NCBI GenBank assembly: GCA_964544055.1
Contig: CAZJAA010000010.1
Coordinates: 9,847 to 73,846, forward strand
Origin: SIG299 sp964544055
GTDB taxonomy: Bacteria; Bacillota; Clostridia; Lachnospirales; Lachnospiraceae
Direction of reading: 5' to 3'
DNA: 64,000 nt
The position numbers and the translations under genes are program-made. Shown here in pieces: positions 24,874 through 33,781 of this stretch; positions within the stretch are counted from its first letter, which is position 1, and each line of letters opens with the position of its first letter. The notes beneath the pieces are model-generated. The model searched no databases, had not been told where the DNA came from, and saw only the letters and a list, made by a program, of their open reading frames with translations.

Positions 24874-24899
24874 AAGCATAAAACCTTAAGTTTATGCTT
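24874..24899. promoter_or_regulatory. Inverted repeat AAGCATAAA / TTTATGCTT upstream of the regulator gene
   Basis: Nine-base perfect arms with an 8-base spacer, ending 12 bases before the GGAGGAG ribosome site of the regulator. Placed between promoter and start codon, it could be an autoregulatory operator, or a leader hairpin. Confidence 0.45.
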
Positions 24900-24924
24900 G
24901 ATAACACAGAAACGGAGGAGTCCC

Positions 24925-25848
24925 ATGCTTTATCTTCACTCTTTACAGGAAGCCGAAGAAACATTCAAGGCACTCAGCACTCCCATGCGCCTGCGCATTA
25001 TGGAGCTGATTTATGAAAATAACAATTTAAGCCTGAATGACCTTGCAGAAGCTCTGGGGCTTACCAACAGTGCTATTTCCCTCCACGTTGGAAAACTGGA
25101 AGGAGCCGGTCTGGTAACAATCAAGACCACCTCCGGAAAGCGCGGCATCCGCAAGGTTGTCCAGCCGGTTCACGATAAACTTATTGTTGACCTGGCACCT
25201 CAAACTCCAGCAAAACCGTGCTACAAAGATGACATTTCTGTTGGCCACTATACCAGTATTGATGCGCATCCGACCTGCGGACTTGCTTCTCCGCAAATCA
25301 TCATCGGTGAGTTAGACAATCCGAAGATGTTCTCCTTTCCGGAGCGTTTCAACGCCAGCATTCTCTGGATTGGCTGGGGAAGCATCACATACACACTTCC
25401 AAACCGGCTTCATGCAGGGCAGCGGCTGACAGAACTGCAGATTTCCTTTGAAATTTCATCGGAATGTCCGGAGGTCAACGAAGACTACCCAAGCGACATT
25501 TACTTTGAAATCAATGATGTTCCTCTTGGCAAATGGATTAGTCCCGGTGACTACGGTGTGCGAAAGGGTATGCTTTCTCCTGCCTGGTGGCCGGACTTAT
25601 TAAACCAGTACGGTTTGCTGAAAACACTTATTGTCAACAAAGACGGTACTTACATCGACGGAACCCACAAAATTTCCAGTCACACCATCGATGACTTAAA
25701 TATCGATTACAACAGTTCTATCGAGTTTAAGCTTTCTGTGCCAAAAGACACAACAAACTGCGGCGGACTTACACTGTTTGGACAGTATTTTGGAGATTAC
25801 AGCCAGGATATCTGTATCAAAGCCTATTACGAAGATGTGAATAACTAA
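24925..25848 (+). CDS. ArsR-family winged-helix regulator with a C-terminal sensor-like domain, probable arabinan-locus regulator
   Basis: A 307-residue DNA-binding protein. Residues about 1-85 form an ArsR-type winged helix (ETFKALSTPMRLRIMELI, LSLNDLAEALGLTNSAISLHVGKLEGAGLV). The remaining roughly 220 residues are a separate beta-rich domain (FNASILWIGWGSITYTLPN, YPSDIYFEINDVPLGKWISPG), much longer than metal-sensing ArsR proteins; it probably binds a sugar. The metal-binding ELCVCDL motif of ArsR/SmtB is absent. ATG 24925 has GGAGGAG upstream; an earlier in-frame ATG at 24898 has none. Transcribed divergently from abfA, it most likely controls the arabinan locus. Whether it represses or activates is not visible. 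Confidence 0.8.
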   Translation: MLYLHSLQEAEETFKALSTPMRLRIMELIYENNNLSLNDLAEALGLTNSAISLHVGKLEGAGLVTIKTTSGKRGIRKVVQPVHDKLIVDLAPQTPAKPCYKDDISVGHYTSIDAHPTCGLASPQIIIGELDNPKMFSFPERFNASILWIGWGSITYTLPNRLHAGQRLTELQISFEISSECPEVNEDYPSDIYFEINDVPLGKWISPGDYGVRKGMLSPAWWPDLLNQYGLLKTLIVNKDGTYIDGTHKISSHTIDDLNIDYNSSIEFKLSVPKDTTNCGGLTLFGQYFGDYSQDICIKAYYEDVNN

Positions 25849-25868
25849 TTTTCACTTGTTCATCCAAA

Positions 25869-25950
25869 AAAGAACCGGAAGCCTGTGTTCCCCAAGGATG
25901 TGTTTCCAAAAAACACTCCTCTCGCACAAGCTTCCGGTTCTTTCTTTTTT
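25869..25950 (+). terminator. Bidirectional terminator after the regulator gene
   Basis: A 14-bp stem (25869-25882 with 25930-25943), extended by TGTG/CACA, closes a loop that has a small GTGTTT/AAACAC hairpin, then CTTTTTT. A-rich bases before the stem make it usable by leftward transcripts too. Confidence 0.8.
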
Positions 25951-25971
25951 CTTATTCTCTTACCATTCCCT

Positions 25972-26115
25972 CTATGGCTTCCATAGGCAAAGACTGAAAC
26001 GGTCATCCGCAGTTTCCGGCAGCTGCACGCTCACGCCGTTCCAAGGATCTGAAATAAGCACTGCCCATAAAAAATTTAAAGTAAATAGGACGGAAAAATA
26101 ATTACGCGCAGACAT
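25972..26115 (-). CDS. Possible small protein or coding remnant
   Basis: A 47-codon open frame, ATG 26115, in the gap between the integrase and the regulator terminator. The product has a hydrophobic start (YFSVLFTLNFLWAVLIS) and a tail PWNGVSVQLPETADD that reads like real protein. No ribosome-binding site is evident before the ATG. It may be the end of a decayed gene. The rest of the gap 25849-26147 holds only the terminator. Confidence 0.2.
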   Translation of the reverse strand: MSARNYFSVLFTLNFLWAVLISDPWNGVSVQLPETADDRFSLCLWKP

Positions 26116-26147
26116 CGCTTACGTTTTGGAAAAATTCACATACTCTG

Positions 26148-26726
26148 TTAAAGCATCACCTTAAAAAATACTTCATCACGTTCATCCTGCGTAATGCCAA
26201 GATATCGTTTCGTAATTTCATAAGATGAATGATTGTAGATAGACATTAGAAGTGCAGGCTGCGTTCCCTGCTTCCATGCCTGATAACCAAATGTTTTCCG
26301 CAGCGAATGGCAGGAAATATTATCTTCAAAGCCAAGGACACGAGAAGCATTTTTAATGAGAGTAAATGCGTAATTTCTTGTAATAGGTTTATTTTTTCCT
26401 TTTCGGCTGCAAAACAGAAAATTTTCAGGAAGTACGTTCTTTTCTTTTTTCATCAGAACTTCCAAAGCAGCAGTAATCGCCGGATTCAGTGCAATGGTAT
26501 TTCGCTTTTGCGTTTTTTTCTCACGAAGAAAAATATGCTGTTTAAAAGTATCGGTACTGAAATTGTATACATCACGCCATTGTAATGACAAAACATCACT
26601 GATACGAAGAGAAGTATTTAAACCTATTACAATTAACGTATAATTTCTATATTCCCTCCTGACGTAAAAATACTCCTTCAATGCGTTAATCTGCTCCAAT
26701 TCTTTGAGTGGTTGTGTTTTTCCCAT
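26148..26726 (-). CDS. Orphan short tyrosine recombinase
   Basis: A 192-residue site-specific recombinase consisting almost only of the catalytic domain. The conserved residues are visible: Arg in LRISDVLSLQW, Lys in the REKKTQKRNT beta-hairpin, HSLRKTFG (His and second Arg), the His of NHSS, and the nucleophile Tyr in ITKRYLG. The N-terminal core-binding domain is very short (about 35 residues). AAGGAG precedes the ATG. It is not next to an excisionase, relaxase or phage genes. Members of this small class act in inversion switches or as remnants of integrative elements. An imperfect palindrome at 26825-26883 lies just upstream. Confidence 0.85.
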   Translation of the reverse strand: MGKTQPLKELEQINALKEYFYVRREYRNYTLIVIGLNTSLRISDVLSLQWRDVYNFSTDTFKQHIFLREKKTQKRNTIALNPAITAALEVLMKKEKNVLPENFLFCSRKGKNKPITRNYAFTLIKNASRVLGFEDNISCHSLRKTFGYQAWKQGTQPALLMSIYNHSSYEITKRYLGITQDERDEVFFKVML

Positions 26727-26824
26727 AATTAAAACTCCTTTTTCGATAATTATAGAAAAATTTACAAGAAATTAACAGTATTGCCGAATACGGAAGCAGA
26801 CCGGACATTTTTCCGGAAATCAAT

Positions 26825-26883
26825 ATCAGGCGTACCGGAATTACATTACGGTCGATTCGCAATGCGGTTCTGATACGCCTGAT
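26825..26883. repeat. 59-nt imperfect palindrome near the tyrosine recombinase
   Basis: Perfect 10-base outer arms ATCAGGCGTA / TACGCCTGAT enclose a 39-base loop with further short pairs (GAA/TTC, CATT/AATG). It is not an intrinsic terminator: neither strand has T-run after the stem. It sits between the recombinase promoter region and the 3' end of the DUF2298 gene. Candidate recombination site for the adjacent enzyme, or a cruciform remnant. Confidence 0.45.
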
Positions 26884-26927
26884 AAAAAAACATTTGTACA
26901 GCAATCCTTGTATTTCGCCGGGCTGCT

Positions 26928-29306
26928 TTACTGTTCCAGCTTTACAATATATACGCCATCATTTTCAAACACAATTTCACCAAGAGAACGAAGCAGTTCG
27001 TCATTCACAGCATAGGCACTGCGTTCTTCCCCTCCTACATAAATATAGGCAACTTCATAAGTCGTCAGCAGCTCCTTCACCGTGCCGATGTCCTCAGATG
27101 TATAAATGGTTTCCACATCGGCTTTTCTTGCCTCTACCCAGTTATAGTCATCTTTCCAGAGCCATTCGTGGGTATGCCAACCAAGAATGGTCGGCAGACC
27201 GGTCAGTACAGAAATACGGTTGGCATAAGTATAACTGCTTCCATGCGCTTCCAGCATCACCGGACGTCCGGTAATTGTTTTATTAATCCAGTCAACAGCT
27301 TCGGAATCGGCGGCATTTTCCGTGTCCACAAAAGCAGCCGCATCCAGTCCCTGAAATCTTTCCTGATCCGTGATATCTCCAAACCAGGAATCAATGGATT
27401 TTCCAAGATAGCCCATCGTTCCAAATAACAAAAATCCGGTCAGAACACCGCATGCAATCTGTTTTCCGTTCTTTGCAAGCAAAACAAATTTTGTAATTAC
27501 ATATCCCATCATCAGACCAAACATAATAAACGCCTGATAGGTAAACTTGAACATCGTATTGGCACGCTTATGACCGCCATAAATATCCACCACATAAATT
27601 AACTCCGGCATCAAGACAAGTCCTGCGGCGCAAAGTCCAATGGTAAGAACAAACAGCTCCGGCAGGCTCAATCGGTTGATAAACTGGAATAAAAGCGGCC
27701 GAGAGCCTTTTTTTCTGCTATACGGCTCTTCTTTTTTCTTTTTGCATATCGTGGATACCAGATAGCAGACAAGCACAGTGAGCGGAAGTCCCCAAAGTAC
27801 CATCAGCTGATAAAATGGGGTATGGTCAGTACAAAGTGCAATGCCATGTGCCATGGAGTCAAATTTTATATTAAACAAAAGCGACACAAGGAACGAAATC
27901 GCCAGAATAACAACAGCATGACCTGCCGTAAGCACCACCGTTTCTTTTTCAAATTTATGAATAACCGCATTGCTGAATAAAATAATTGCTCCTGATACCA
28001 CAAAATAAATTGGGAAATCCCAGTAATTTGTTATCTGGAACAGACCGATAAAAAAGCCAAGCAGTAAAATCGCCGGATGAAGCAGTTCCTGTTTTCTGCT
28101 GTAAGGCTTTATCTGTGAACCGTTCTTTACTGCATCCATCCGCTCGCTGCGGTACATCAGCCACGCAAACAAAATTCCAAGCGCCGTAAGTACGAACATA
28201 ATGTTGGTAACGTGTGCATGCAAATCACCAAGCACAAAAGAATACGACGGGAACTCATGAATGGTTTTGTCGTTCGTATCCGGATTATAGCCGATGTAAC
28301 GGGTTGCATCCGGGAACCAGTAGGAATCCACCTCCATTCCAAGCATATTCTGTATGGCAGGAATTACTTTTGCAAAAATTGTGTAATGCATATTTCCGGC
28401 AAAGGTCACCGCTGTACCGGCAAGAATACCGGCCGCATGACAAACCAGTGCCATATAGCCGCATCCGAGTTCTGCCGCATTTTCATTACCAGCCTGCAGC
28501 TGTTCCCTTTTCTTTTTATTGTGAAGCTTTACCGTCATCCGCATTACTTCATAAATAATGGAATAGGATAACACAAAACAAAATGCCATCAGCATCATCA
28601 AAGCCAGATTATAACCGGCATTTACCGTCACACCGGACAGCTTTGTAAGAAAAGTTGCCATGTACTGACCCATATAATAATAATTCAGATTGGTTCCAGA
28701 GGCCCAGAAATCCTCCGGCGGCATATAATCTGAGCGCATCATGGAAGTCATAAAACCATAATCCATGAATTTTTCTGTGCCATACGCTTCCGGTTTGTAG
28801 CATTTGATATAACAGCCGAGCAAAAAAAGTGCAAGAAATACTAGTTCAAAGGTCAGGGCAAGCACTACTTTTTGGGAGGCATCCTGTTCCGACTTTATGC
28901 GAACCTCTGCCATCCATTTTTTTATTTTCGGCACTCTGTTGCCCAGAAAAAGTAAAAGGATATTTAACACAGCGACCAGCACCACGGCAAGGATGCAGCT
29001 TGCTCTTGTAAATTTCAGAATATGAAGTGAGGATAATGCCCAGAGCAGCCAGCCGGATAACGCAAGGCCTATTGCTTTGGAAAAAATAAAACCTCCATCG
29101 TGAAAACCGGAAAATATCAGGCTGCTAAGCGGCAGGCAGGCGGCTCCAAGCAGAAGCAGAACAAACCACCACTGCATTGCTGCCGTAAATTCTGTTTTCA
29201 GAAGCATCCGTCCGATTACAAGGACTCCCAGATAGCCAAACATCAAAAAAATACTCTGTACTACCGGCATAATATCAAACTGGGTTGTCGTTTTTTTCTT
29301 ACTCAT
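26928..29306 (-). CDS. DUF2298 polytopic membrane protein (YYY family)
   Basis: A 792-residue protein with about a dozen or more transmembrane segments. It is recognised by EKFMDYGFMTSMMRSDYMPPEDFWASG followed by NLNYYYMGQY (shown in parts: the MDYGF and NYYYMGQY blocks), which define DUF2298/YYY proteins, a GT-C-like family of unknown substrate. The C-terminal soluble part (about 650-792) contains VMLEAHGSSYTYANRIS and LGWHTHEWLW. It overlaps the GT2 gene by 4 bases and, with the GT-C-like gene before that, forms a three-gene unit, probably for lipid-linked sugar transfer to an envelope polymer or protein. No substrate can be named. Confidence 0.8.
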   Translation of the reverse strand: MSKKKTTTQFDIMPVVQSIFLMFGYLGVLVIGRMLLKTEFTAAMQWWFVLLLLGAACLPLSSLIFSGFHDGGFIFSKAIGLALSGWLLWALSSLHILKFTRASCILAVVLVAVLNILLLFLGNRVPKIKKWMAEVRIKSEQDASQKVVLALTFELVFLALFLLGCYIKCYKPEAYGTEKFMDYGFMTSMMRSDYMPPEDFWASGTNLNYYYMGQYMATFLTKLSGVTVNAGYNLALMMLMAFCFVLSYSIIYEVMRMTVKLHNKKKREQLQAGNENAAELGCGYMALVCHAAGILAGTAVTFAGNMHYTIFAKVIPAIQNMLGMEVDSYWFPDATRYIGYNPDTNDKTIHEFPSYSFVLGDLHAHVTNIMFVLTALGILFAWLMYRSERMDAVKNGSQIKPYSRKQELLHPAILLLGFFIGLFQITNYWDFPIYFVVSGAIILFSNAVIHKFEKETVVLTAGHAVVILAISFLVSLLFNIKFDSMAHGIALCTDHTPFYQLMVLWGLPLTVLVCYLVSTICKKKKEEPYSRKKGSRPLLFQFINRLSLPELFVLTIGLCAAGLVLMPELIYVVDIYGGHKRANTMFKFTYQAFIMFGLMMGYVITKFVLLAKNGKQIACGVLTGFLLFGTMGYLGKSIDSWFGDITDQERFQGLDAAAFVDTENAADSEAVDWINKTITGRPVMLEAHGSSYTYANRISVLTGLPTILGWHTHEWLWKDDYNWVEARKADVETIYTSEDIGTVKELLTTYEVAYIYVGGEERSAYAVNDELLRSLGEIVFENDGVYIVKLEQ

Positions 29307-30034
29307 TTTGTTTCCTCCTGCCCGGATGTCTTGATAATCTTATTTATCTGAATAAAATCTTTTACCGCTTTCTGTCCAATTTTTGTGATTTTCTTGAGGT
29401 TGATGGAATTCACACCTCCCTGGCGCGGGCGAAACGTAATCGGCAGATATTTTACCTTATAGCCCTTTTTAATAAATAATACAGAAACTACAACATTGGA
29501 CAGGTTATAATCTTTTGGAATCAATCCGATTTCTTTTTTCAGGCTTTCTGCCTTCATCAGACGGAACGGTGTGTTGGCATCCTGCACGTTTACATGGAAA
29601 CACAGCAGGCAGACAAGCTTTAATACCTTTGTTACGACCACTCTGGAAAATCCGTCCTGACGGCCTTTTCGGTGACCAATTACCATGTCATACTCTTTTC
29701 TCAGCTTCCAGAATTCATCAAACTCTGCCGGAAGCGTCTGACCATCCGAATCGGTCTGAAAAATATAGTCGGCTCCTTTCTCAATGGCATAGCGATAGCC
29801 GTACAATATGGTGGCACCATGTCCGCCGTTTTCTTTATGAATCGGCTCAAGCTGCGGACGCTCCCCTGCCAGTTCCTTCAGTTTTTCATAGGTAGCATCA
29901 CGACTTCCGTCATCAATCACCACAAGGCGGCTGTCTGCTCCGGCTTTTTCCACAACCGGATACCAGTCCTTTACCACAGCTTCAATGTTGTCCTGCTCAT
30001 TGTAAGCAGGAATTACAATATACAGTTTATCCAT
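29303..30034 (-). CDS. Family 2 glycosyltransferase, dolichyl-phosphate sugar synthase-like
   Basis: A 243-residue GT-A glycosyltransferase. Motifs are VIPAYNEQDNI at the N-terminus, VVIDDGSRD (nucleotide binding), the DXD-like TDSDGQTLP, and VQDANTPFRLM. The C-terminal RQGGVNSINLKKI is usual in polyprenyl-phosphate mannose/glucose synthase-like proteins without membrane domains. It would make a polyprenyl-phosphate sugar donor at the inner face of the membrane for the flanking GT-C-like proteins. GAGGAGG precedes the start and it overlaps the DUF2298 gene start (ATGA). Confidence 0.87.
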   Translation of the reverse strand: MDKLYIVIPAYNEQDNIEAVVKDWYPVVEKAGADSRLVVIDDGSRDATYEKLKELAGERPQLEPIHKENGGHGATILYGYRYAIEKGADYIFQTDSDGQTLPAEFDEFWKLRKEYDMVIGHRKGRQDGFSRVVVTKVLKLVCLLCFHVNVQDANTPFRLMKAESLKKEIGLIPKDYNLSNVVVSVLFIKKGYKVKYLPITFRPRQGGVNSINLKKITKIGQKAVKDFIQINKIIKTSGQEETK

Positions 30035-30048
30035 ACACTTCTTCCTCC

Positions 30049-32085
30049 TCAGCGTTCTTTTGTTGTATCAAAAATCCGGATCATCCATTCGCCGGAATCA
30101 TACTCAAATACTGTTTCATAGGCTGCCTCAATAATATCCTCTCGCACTTCGTATTCCGAGCTTGTACGGCAGTCATGGTCAACAATGATATAGCGGATGT
30201 TGTTTGCTTCTATCCGGTACTTTAACTCTGCTACCGATGAGGACTCATACATCCATTTTACCTGAATATCCCTGCTGTAGGTATCATATCCAGCAGACCA
30301 CGCATAATACGGCCAGCCATAATACAGCATGGCACCTCCCAGCACCACATTATTCAAAGAATAGTATGGTGTCAGGAAAATATCATCACACGTTGCATTT
30401 TCTGCTATCCAGTTTGTAACCGGATCATCATAGGAAAAAATGAGATAATTCTCATTACGTTTTACCACAGTTGTCAGGTCGTATATTCCGGTTGCCGTAA
30501 GAACAAACAAAAGCGTCACGGCTATACCACGTTTTAACCAGTCTTTCTGCCGGAGCAGATTCGCCAGCACAATTGCCGCAAACATGGAAACCAGCATTAA
30601 GGACATCATAATCCATTTGTGATTTACCGTAATATCACCGGTCAGGGCGAGAGTAAAGGCAAGCACAAACGGCACAAGAAAGACAAGCAACATATAGCGT
30701 CTGGTTCCTTTTACCATGGAAGCCCCGACAATTGCCACAAACAAAATAATTCCGGTCAGTTCTACAATAAACAGGAGCACGCCCCATATCGTCTTATTTT
30801 CCGCGAGGAAGCCAAAATAATAGGCCGGTGATACAACGGAACCCTCCACAAACAATGCTGACTGGCAAAAATAAAGCACCAGAGCCAGCAATGCCGTAAT
30901 CAGATAATCCAGACGATACTCAGATACTGCTGCCATAAAGAACAGCATTGCCAGAGTTGCCACAAGAACCGAGCCGTTCCAGAAAGCAATTCCACCAAGA
31001 AACATTCCCATTCCCACTGCCTGCTTTGCGTCCAGCACGCCGAATGCTGTTTTTGTGAAAAAGAGCGTTTTAAACTGCGCCGCCAGAGCAGAACCGCCTT
31101 GCTTTTCTGTTTCTTTTACTTTCAAAAGACTCTGTCCCATTTTTTCCACATATGGAAAAAACAAAATCAGTGCCAGTAAAAGAAATGCCAGGGCAAAGGC
31201 AAGGTGACGCTGGTTGCAGTAAACATTCAGATTCCACAACCCCCAGTTTTCATTCTGAGTATAGCCTAAAAATTCTGTGTTTGAATGAAGTGCTTTCACC
31301 ACATTTCCTTTAGACTGCTCTGCCATATAGCGGAACACGGTAAAGGAACTGCGGAACGTAAACAAAAATGCCGTCAGATAGCCGCACAGCCTGCTCTTTG
31401 TAATGCGCACCGCAAGAACAAACAGCAGCATATAAACAGAAATCATGCCAAACATGCTTGGCAGATTGAATGCAAAATCCAGCCGCAGTCCAAGATATTC
31501 CAGATTGCCTACCATAAACTGGAACATAAAGTGATAGCGGATATCTTCACCTGCAAAGTGGGCATACTGGGTTGGAAAATTGTTGCTTACGGAAAAGGAA
31601 CGAATCATCCCCAGATGCGGTGCAAAATCGCTGAACACCGAGTAACCGACATAAATGCTTCCGTCCACTACTTTAAAGGTCAGAAACATTAAAAATGCCG
31701 TAAACAGCACAGCAAGAAATGTATATAGCAATGGTCCGGAAGCCTTTTGATTTTCGTCTTCTCCAAGAAAAAGCGTTTTTAAATTCACCGGATGCCTTTG
31801 AAAGCCTTTAAAACGCACGGCATAGAGGATAAGAAACGCAAGTGCCATTCCACAGCCAATCAGATTTCCATAAAGTAGAGGCTTCTCTGCACTTTGAAAC
31901 AAATATGCCGTCAGATACACCAGCCATGTCAGGCTTAGGGTTCCGGTCAAATACCAAGCCGGAAGCTGCACAAGAAAAGCGGGAAGACCGCATTTAATTG
32001 CAGATGTCCTCAGATTTTTGAAAAAGATATTGCACAGTGCTGCTCCACAGGCAAAGCTCAAAATAATATAACCTGCTCCTAACAT
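30049..32085 (-). CDS. GT-C-like polytopic membrane protein, probable polyprenyl-phosphate sugar-dependent transferase
   Basis: A 678-residue protein with about 14 hydrophobic segments and a soluble C-terminal part (about 580-678). In the first large outside loop it has SIYVGYSVFSDFAPHLGMIRSFS and FAGEDIRYHFMFQF, an acidic early loop like GT-C glycosyltransferases; the C-terminal DIQVKWMYESSSVAELKYRIE fits the same class. I cannot assign a named family with certainty. It overlaps the SpoVK-like gene by 7 bases and is followed by the GT2 gene after 14 bases, so the three envelope genes are cotranscribed. Confidence 0.65.
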   Translation of the reverse strand: MLGAGYIILSFACGAALCNIFFKNLRTSAIKCGLPAFLVQLPAWYLTGTLSLTWLVYLTAYLFQSAEKPLLYGNLIGCGMALAFLILYAVRFKGFQRHPVNLKTLFLGEDENQKASGPLLYTFLAVLFTAFLMFLTFKVVDGSIYVGYSVFSDFAPHLGMIRSFSVSNNFPTQYAHFAGEDIRYHFMFQFMVGNLEYLGLRLDFAFNLPSMFGMISVYMLLFVLAVRITKSRLCGYLTAFLFTFRSSFTVFRYMAEQSKGNVVKALHSNTEFLGYTQNENWGLWNLNVYCNQRHLAFALAFLLLALILFFPYVEKMGQSLLKVKETEKQGGSALAAQFKTLFFTKTAFGVLDAKQAVGMGMFLGGIAFWNGSVLVATLAMLFFMAAVSEYRLDYLITALLALVLYFCQSALFVEGSVVSPAYYFGFLAENKTIWGVLLFIVELTGIILFVAIVGASMVKGTRRYMLLVFLVPFVLAFTLALTGDITVNHKWIMMSLMLVSMFAAIVLANLLRQKDWLKRGIAVTLLFVLTATGIYDLTTVVKRNENYLIFSYDDPVTNWIAENATCDDIFLTPYYSLNNVVLGGAMLYYGWPYYAWSAGYDTYSRDIQVKWMYESSSVAELKYRIEANNIRYIIVDHDCRTSSEYEVREDIIEAAYETVFEYDSGEWMIRIFDTTKER

Positions 32086-33758
32086 TCCTTTTCCTCCTTA
32101 CTCTGGTTCAGCCAGGATATATCCGCTGCTTTTATCATAGTCAGCTGTTCCACTGAGCACTCTGTCATTGTTACAAGGCGATTTGCCTGATTTACAACCA
32201 TTGTTTCAAATAAATTACGAATGCCACGGGCATTTCCAAATTCTCCCCATTGTTTTTTGCTCATACTGCCCAGATAATCCATAACAATATCCTTTAATCC
32301 CTCTTCCAGTACAAGTCCTGCTTTCTTTGCCATGCCATTCAGAATATCTACCAGTTCCGCAGCAGAATAATCCGGAAAGTGGATGAAACGGTTAAATCTG
32401 GACACAAGCCCTGTATTGGACTTTAAAAACTGCTTCATTTCTTCGGTGTAACCGGCTACAATGACAACCAGATTATCTCTATGATCTTCCATCAGTTTTA
32501 CCAGAGTGTCGATTGCTTCACCGCCAAAATCATTGCTTCCGTTTGGTGCAAGAGCATAGGCTTCGTCAATAAACAGAATGCCGCCGACCGCTTTTTCCAC
32601 AACTTCTTTTACTTTCAGGGCAGTTTGTCCGACATAACCTGCTACCAGACCAGAACGGTCAGTTTCTGTCATTTCTCCATGCGTCAGTATTCCAAGTTCT
32701 TTATATATTTTTCCAACTAGCCGGGCAAGTGTTGTTTTTCCGGTACCCGGATTTCCGGTAAATACCATATGATAGGACATTTCAATTTCCGGCAGACAAT
32801 ACTTTTCCCGCATTTTGCGGACTTTAATCAGATTTACCAACGAGCGGATTTCTGTTTTTACTTCATTAAGCCCCACCAGTGAATTTAATTCTGCCAGCAG
32901 TTCTTCCAGATGTGCCGCTCCGATGGCGTCTAAAATTGCACTGTCTTTCTTTTCCTCTATCATACGTTCCTTTTCCGACAAATCGGTTATGGAGATGTTT
33001 TTAGATGCGGCATCCGGTAAATCCGGATCTTTGTGAACGGAAACCGGATTATTTTCATTCTTCACCGGCATCTTTTTTTCCACCTGTGCCGTCTGCACCG
33101 CAGACATCTGATGTTCTCTGTAGCAAAGGTGCCGTCTTTTATACAGTGCAAAATCGCCGGCTGCATGAACAATTTCCGCATTACTCTTTTCCAAATCGCC
33201 ATGACACAGCTTTTTAAACATATACTTGCTGTCTACCGTCTGGGACGGATTTTGTACATTTGCTAAAAACATGCTGATACGGTCAAAATAAATGCCGAGA
33301 TATTTTGTTGCAATGGCTTCTCTTCGTCCGTTCAGATAGGACAGGCAAAGCATAATATTAATCACACCATCGAAGAAAAGTCCTGCCGTACCGGAGTTGT
33401 GCTCCACATCACGCAAAGATAAAAGCTGATATAAAATCGGAGGATTTTTCTGAAAACGCTCGGCAGCCTCCTGTATTTTTTCGTCAGACGTTTCTGAAGT
33501 GAAAGACAGCTCGTTTTTTTCATCCAGAAAAGAAATAAAGCTTTTTTCTTCCGTGTCCAGATGTCTGCAATACACAGCAAAACAAACCAGAAGAGACTGT
33601 ACATACAGTTTCAGTATTTCTTCTGATTTCATATGCAGTACCTTTTCTGCCTGCTGCCAGTAGCCTTCCGTCTCAAGCATGGAGCAAAACGACTTTAAAG
33701 TGCAGTAGTTTTCATCTGCTATATGATATAATTGTTGGTTAGAATATATCTGTGTCAT
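32079..33758 (-). CDS. AAA+ ATPase of the SpoVK/CbbX type
   Basis: A 559-residue protein. The C-terminal half (about 270-550) is a CbbX/SpoVK AAA module: GLNEVKTEIRSL, Walker A GNPGTGKTT, Walker B GGILFIDEAYAL, sensor VIVAGYTEEM and the arginine-finger region SRFNRFIHFPDYS. The N-terminal 260 residues are helical, unfamiliar, and end in a charged linker. SpoVK is a mother-cell sporulation protein in Bacillus; related proteins are general remodelling ATPases. AAGGAG lies before the ATG. It heads the group with the two glycosyltransferase-like genes; whether it acts with them is unknown. Confidence 0.78.
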   Translation of the reverse strand: MTQIYSNQQLYHIADENYCTLKSFCSMLETEGYWQQAEKVLHMKSEEILKLYVQSLLVCFAVYCRHLDTEEKSFISFLDEKNELSFTSETSDEKIQEAAERFQKNPPILYQLLSLRDVEHNSGTAGLFFDGVINIMLCLSYLNGRREAIATKYLGIYFDRISMFLANVQNPSQTVDSKYMFKKLCHGDLEKSNAEIVHAAGDFALYKRRHLCYREHQMSAVQTAQVEKKMPVKNENNPVSVHKDPDLPDAASKNISITDLSEKERMIEEKKDSAILDAIGAAHLEELLAELNSLVGLNEVKTEIRSLVNLIKVRKMREKYCLPEIEMSYHMVFTGNPGTGKTTLARLVGKIYKELGILTHGEMTETDRSGLVAGYVGQTALKVKEVVEKAVGGILFIDEAYALAPNGSNDFGGEAIDTLVKLMEDHRDNLVVIVAGYTEEMKQFLKSNTGLVSRFNRFIHFPDYSAAELVDILNGMAKKAGLVLEEGLKDIVMDYLGSMSKKQWGEFGNARGIRNLFETMVVNQANRLVTMTECSVEQLTMIKAADISWLNQSKEEKEC

Positions 33759-33781
33759 CTTTGGACTCCTTGTTGTTCTGA

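Noticed and set aside
26686..26904. 72-codon leftward frame upstream of the tyrosine recombinase
   Set aside because: It covers the palindrome and overlaps the recombinase start in another frame; no ribosome site and no recognisable features.
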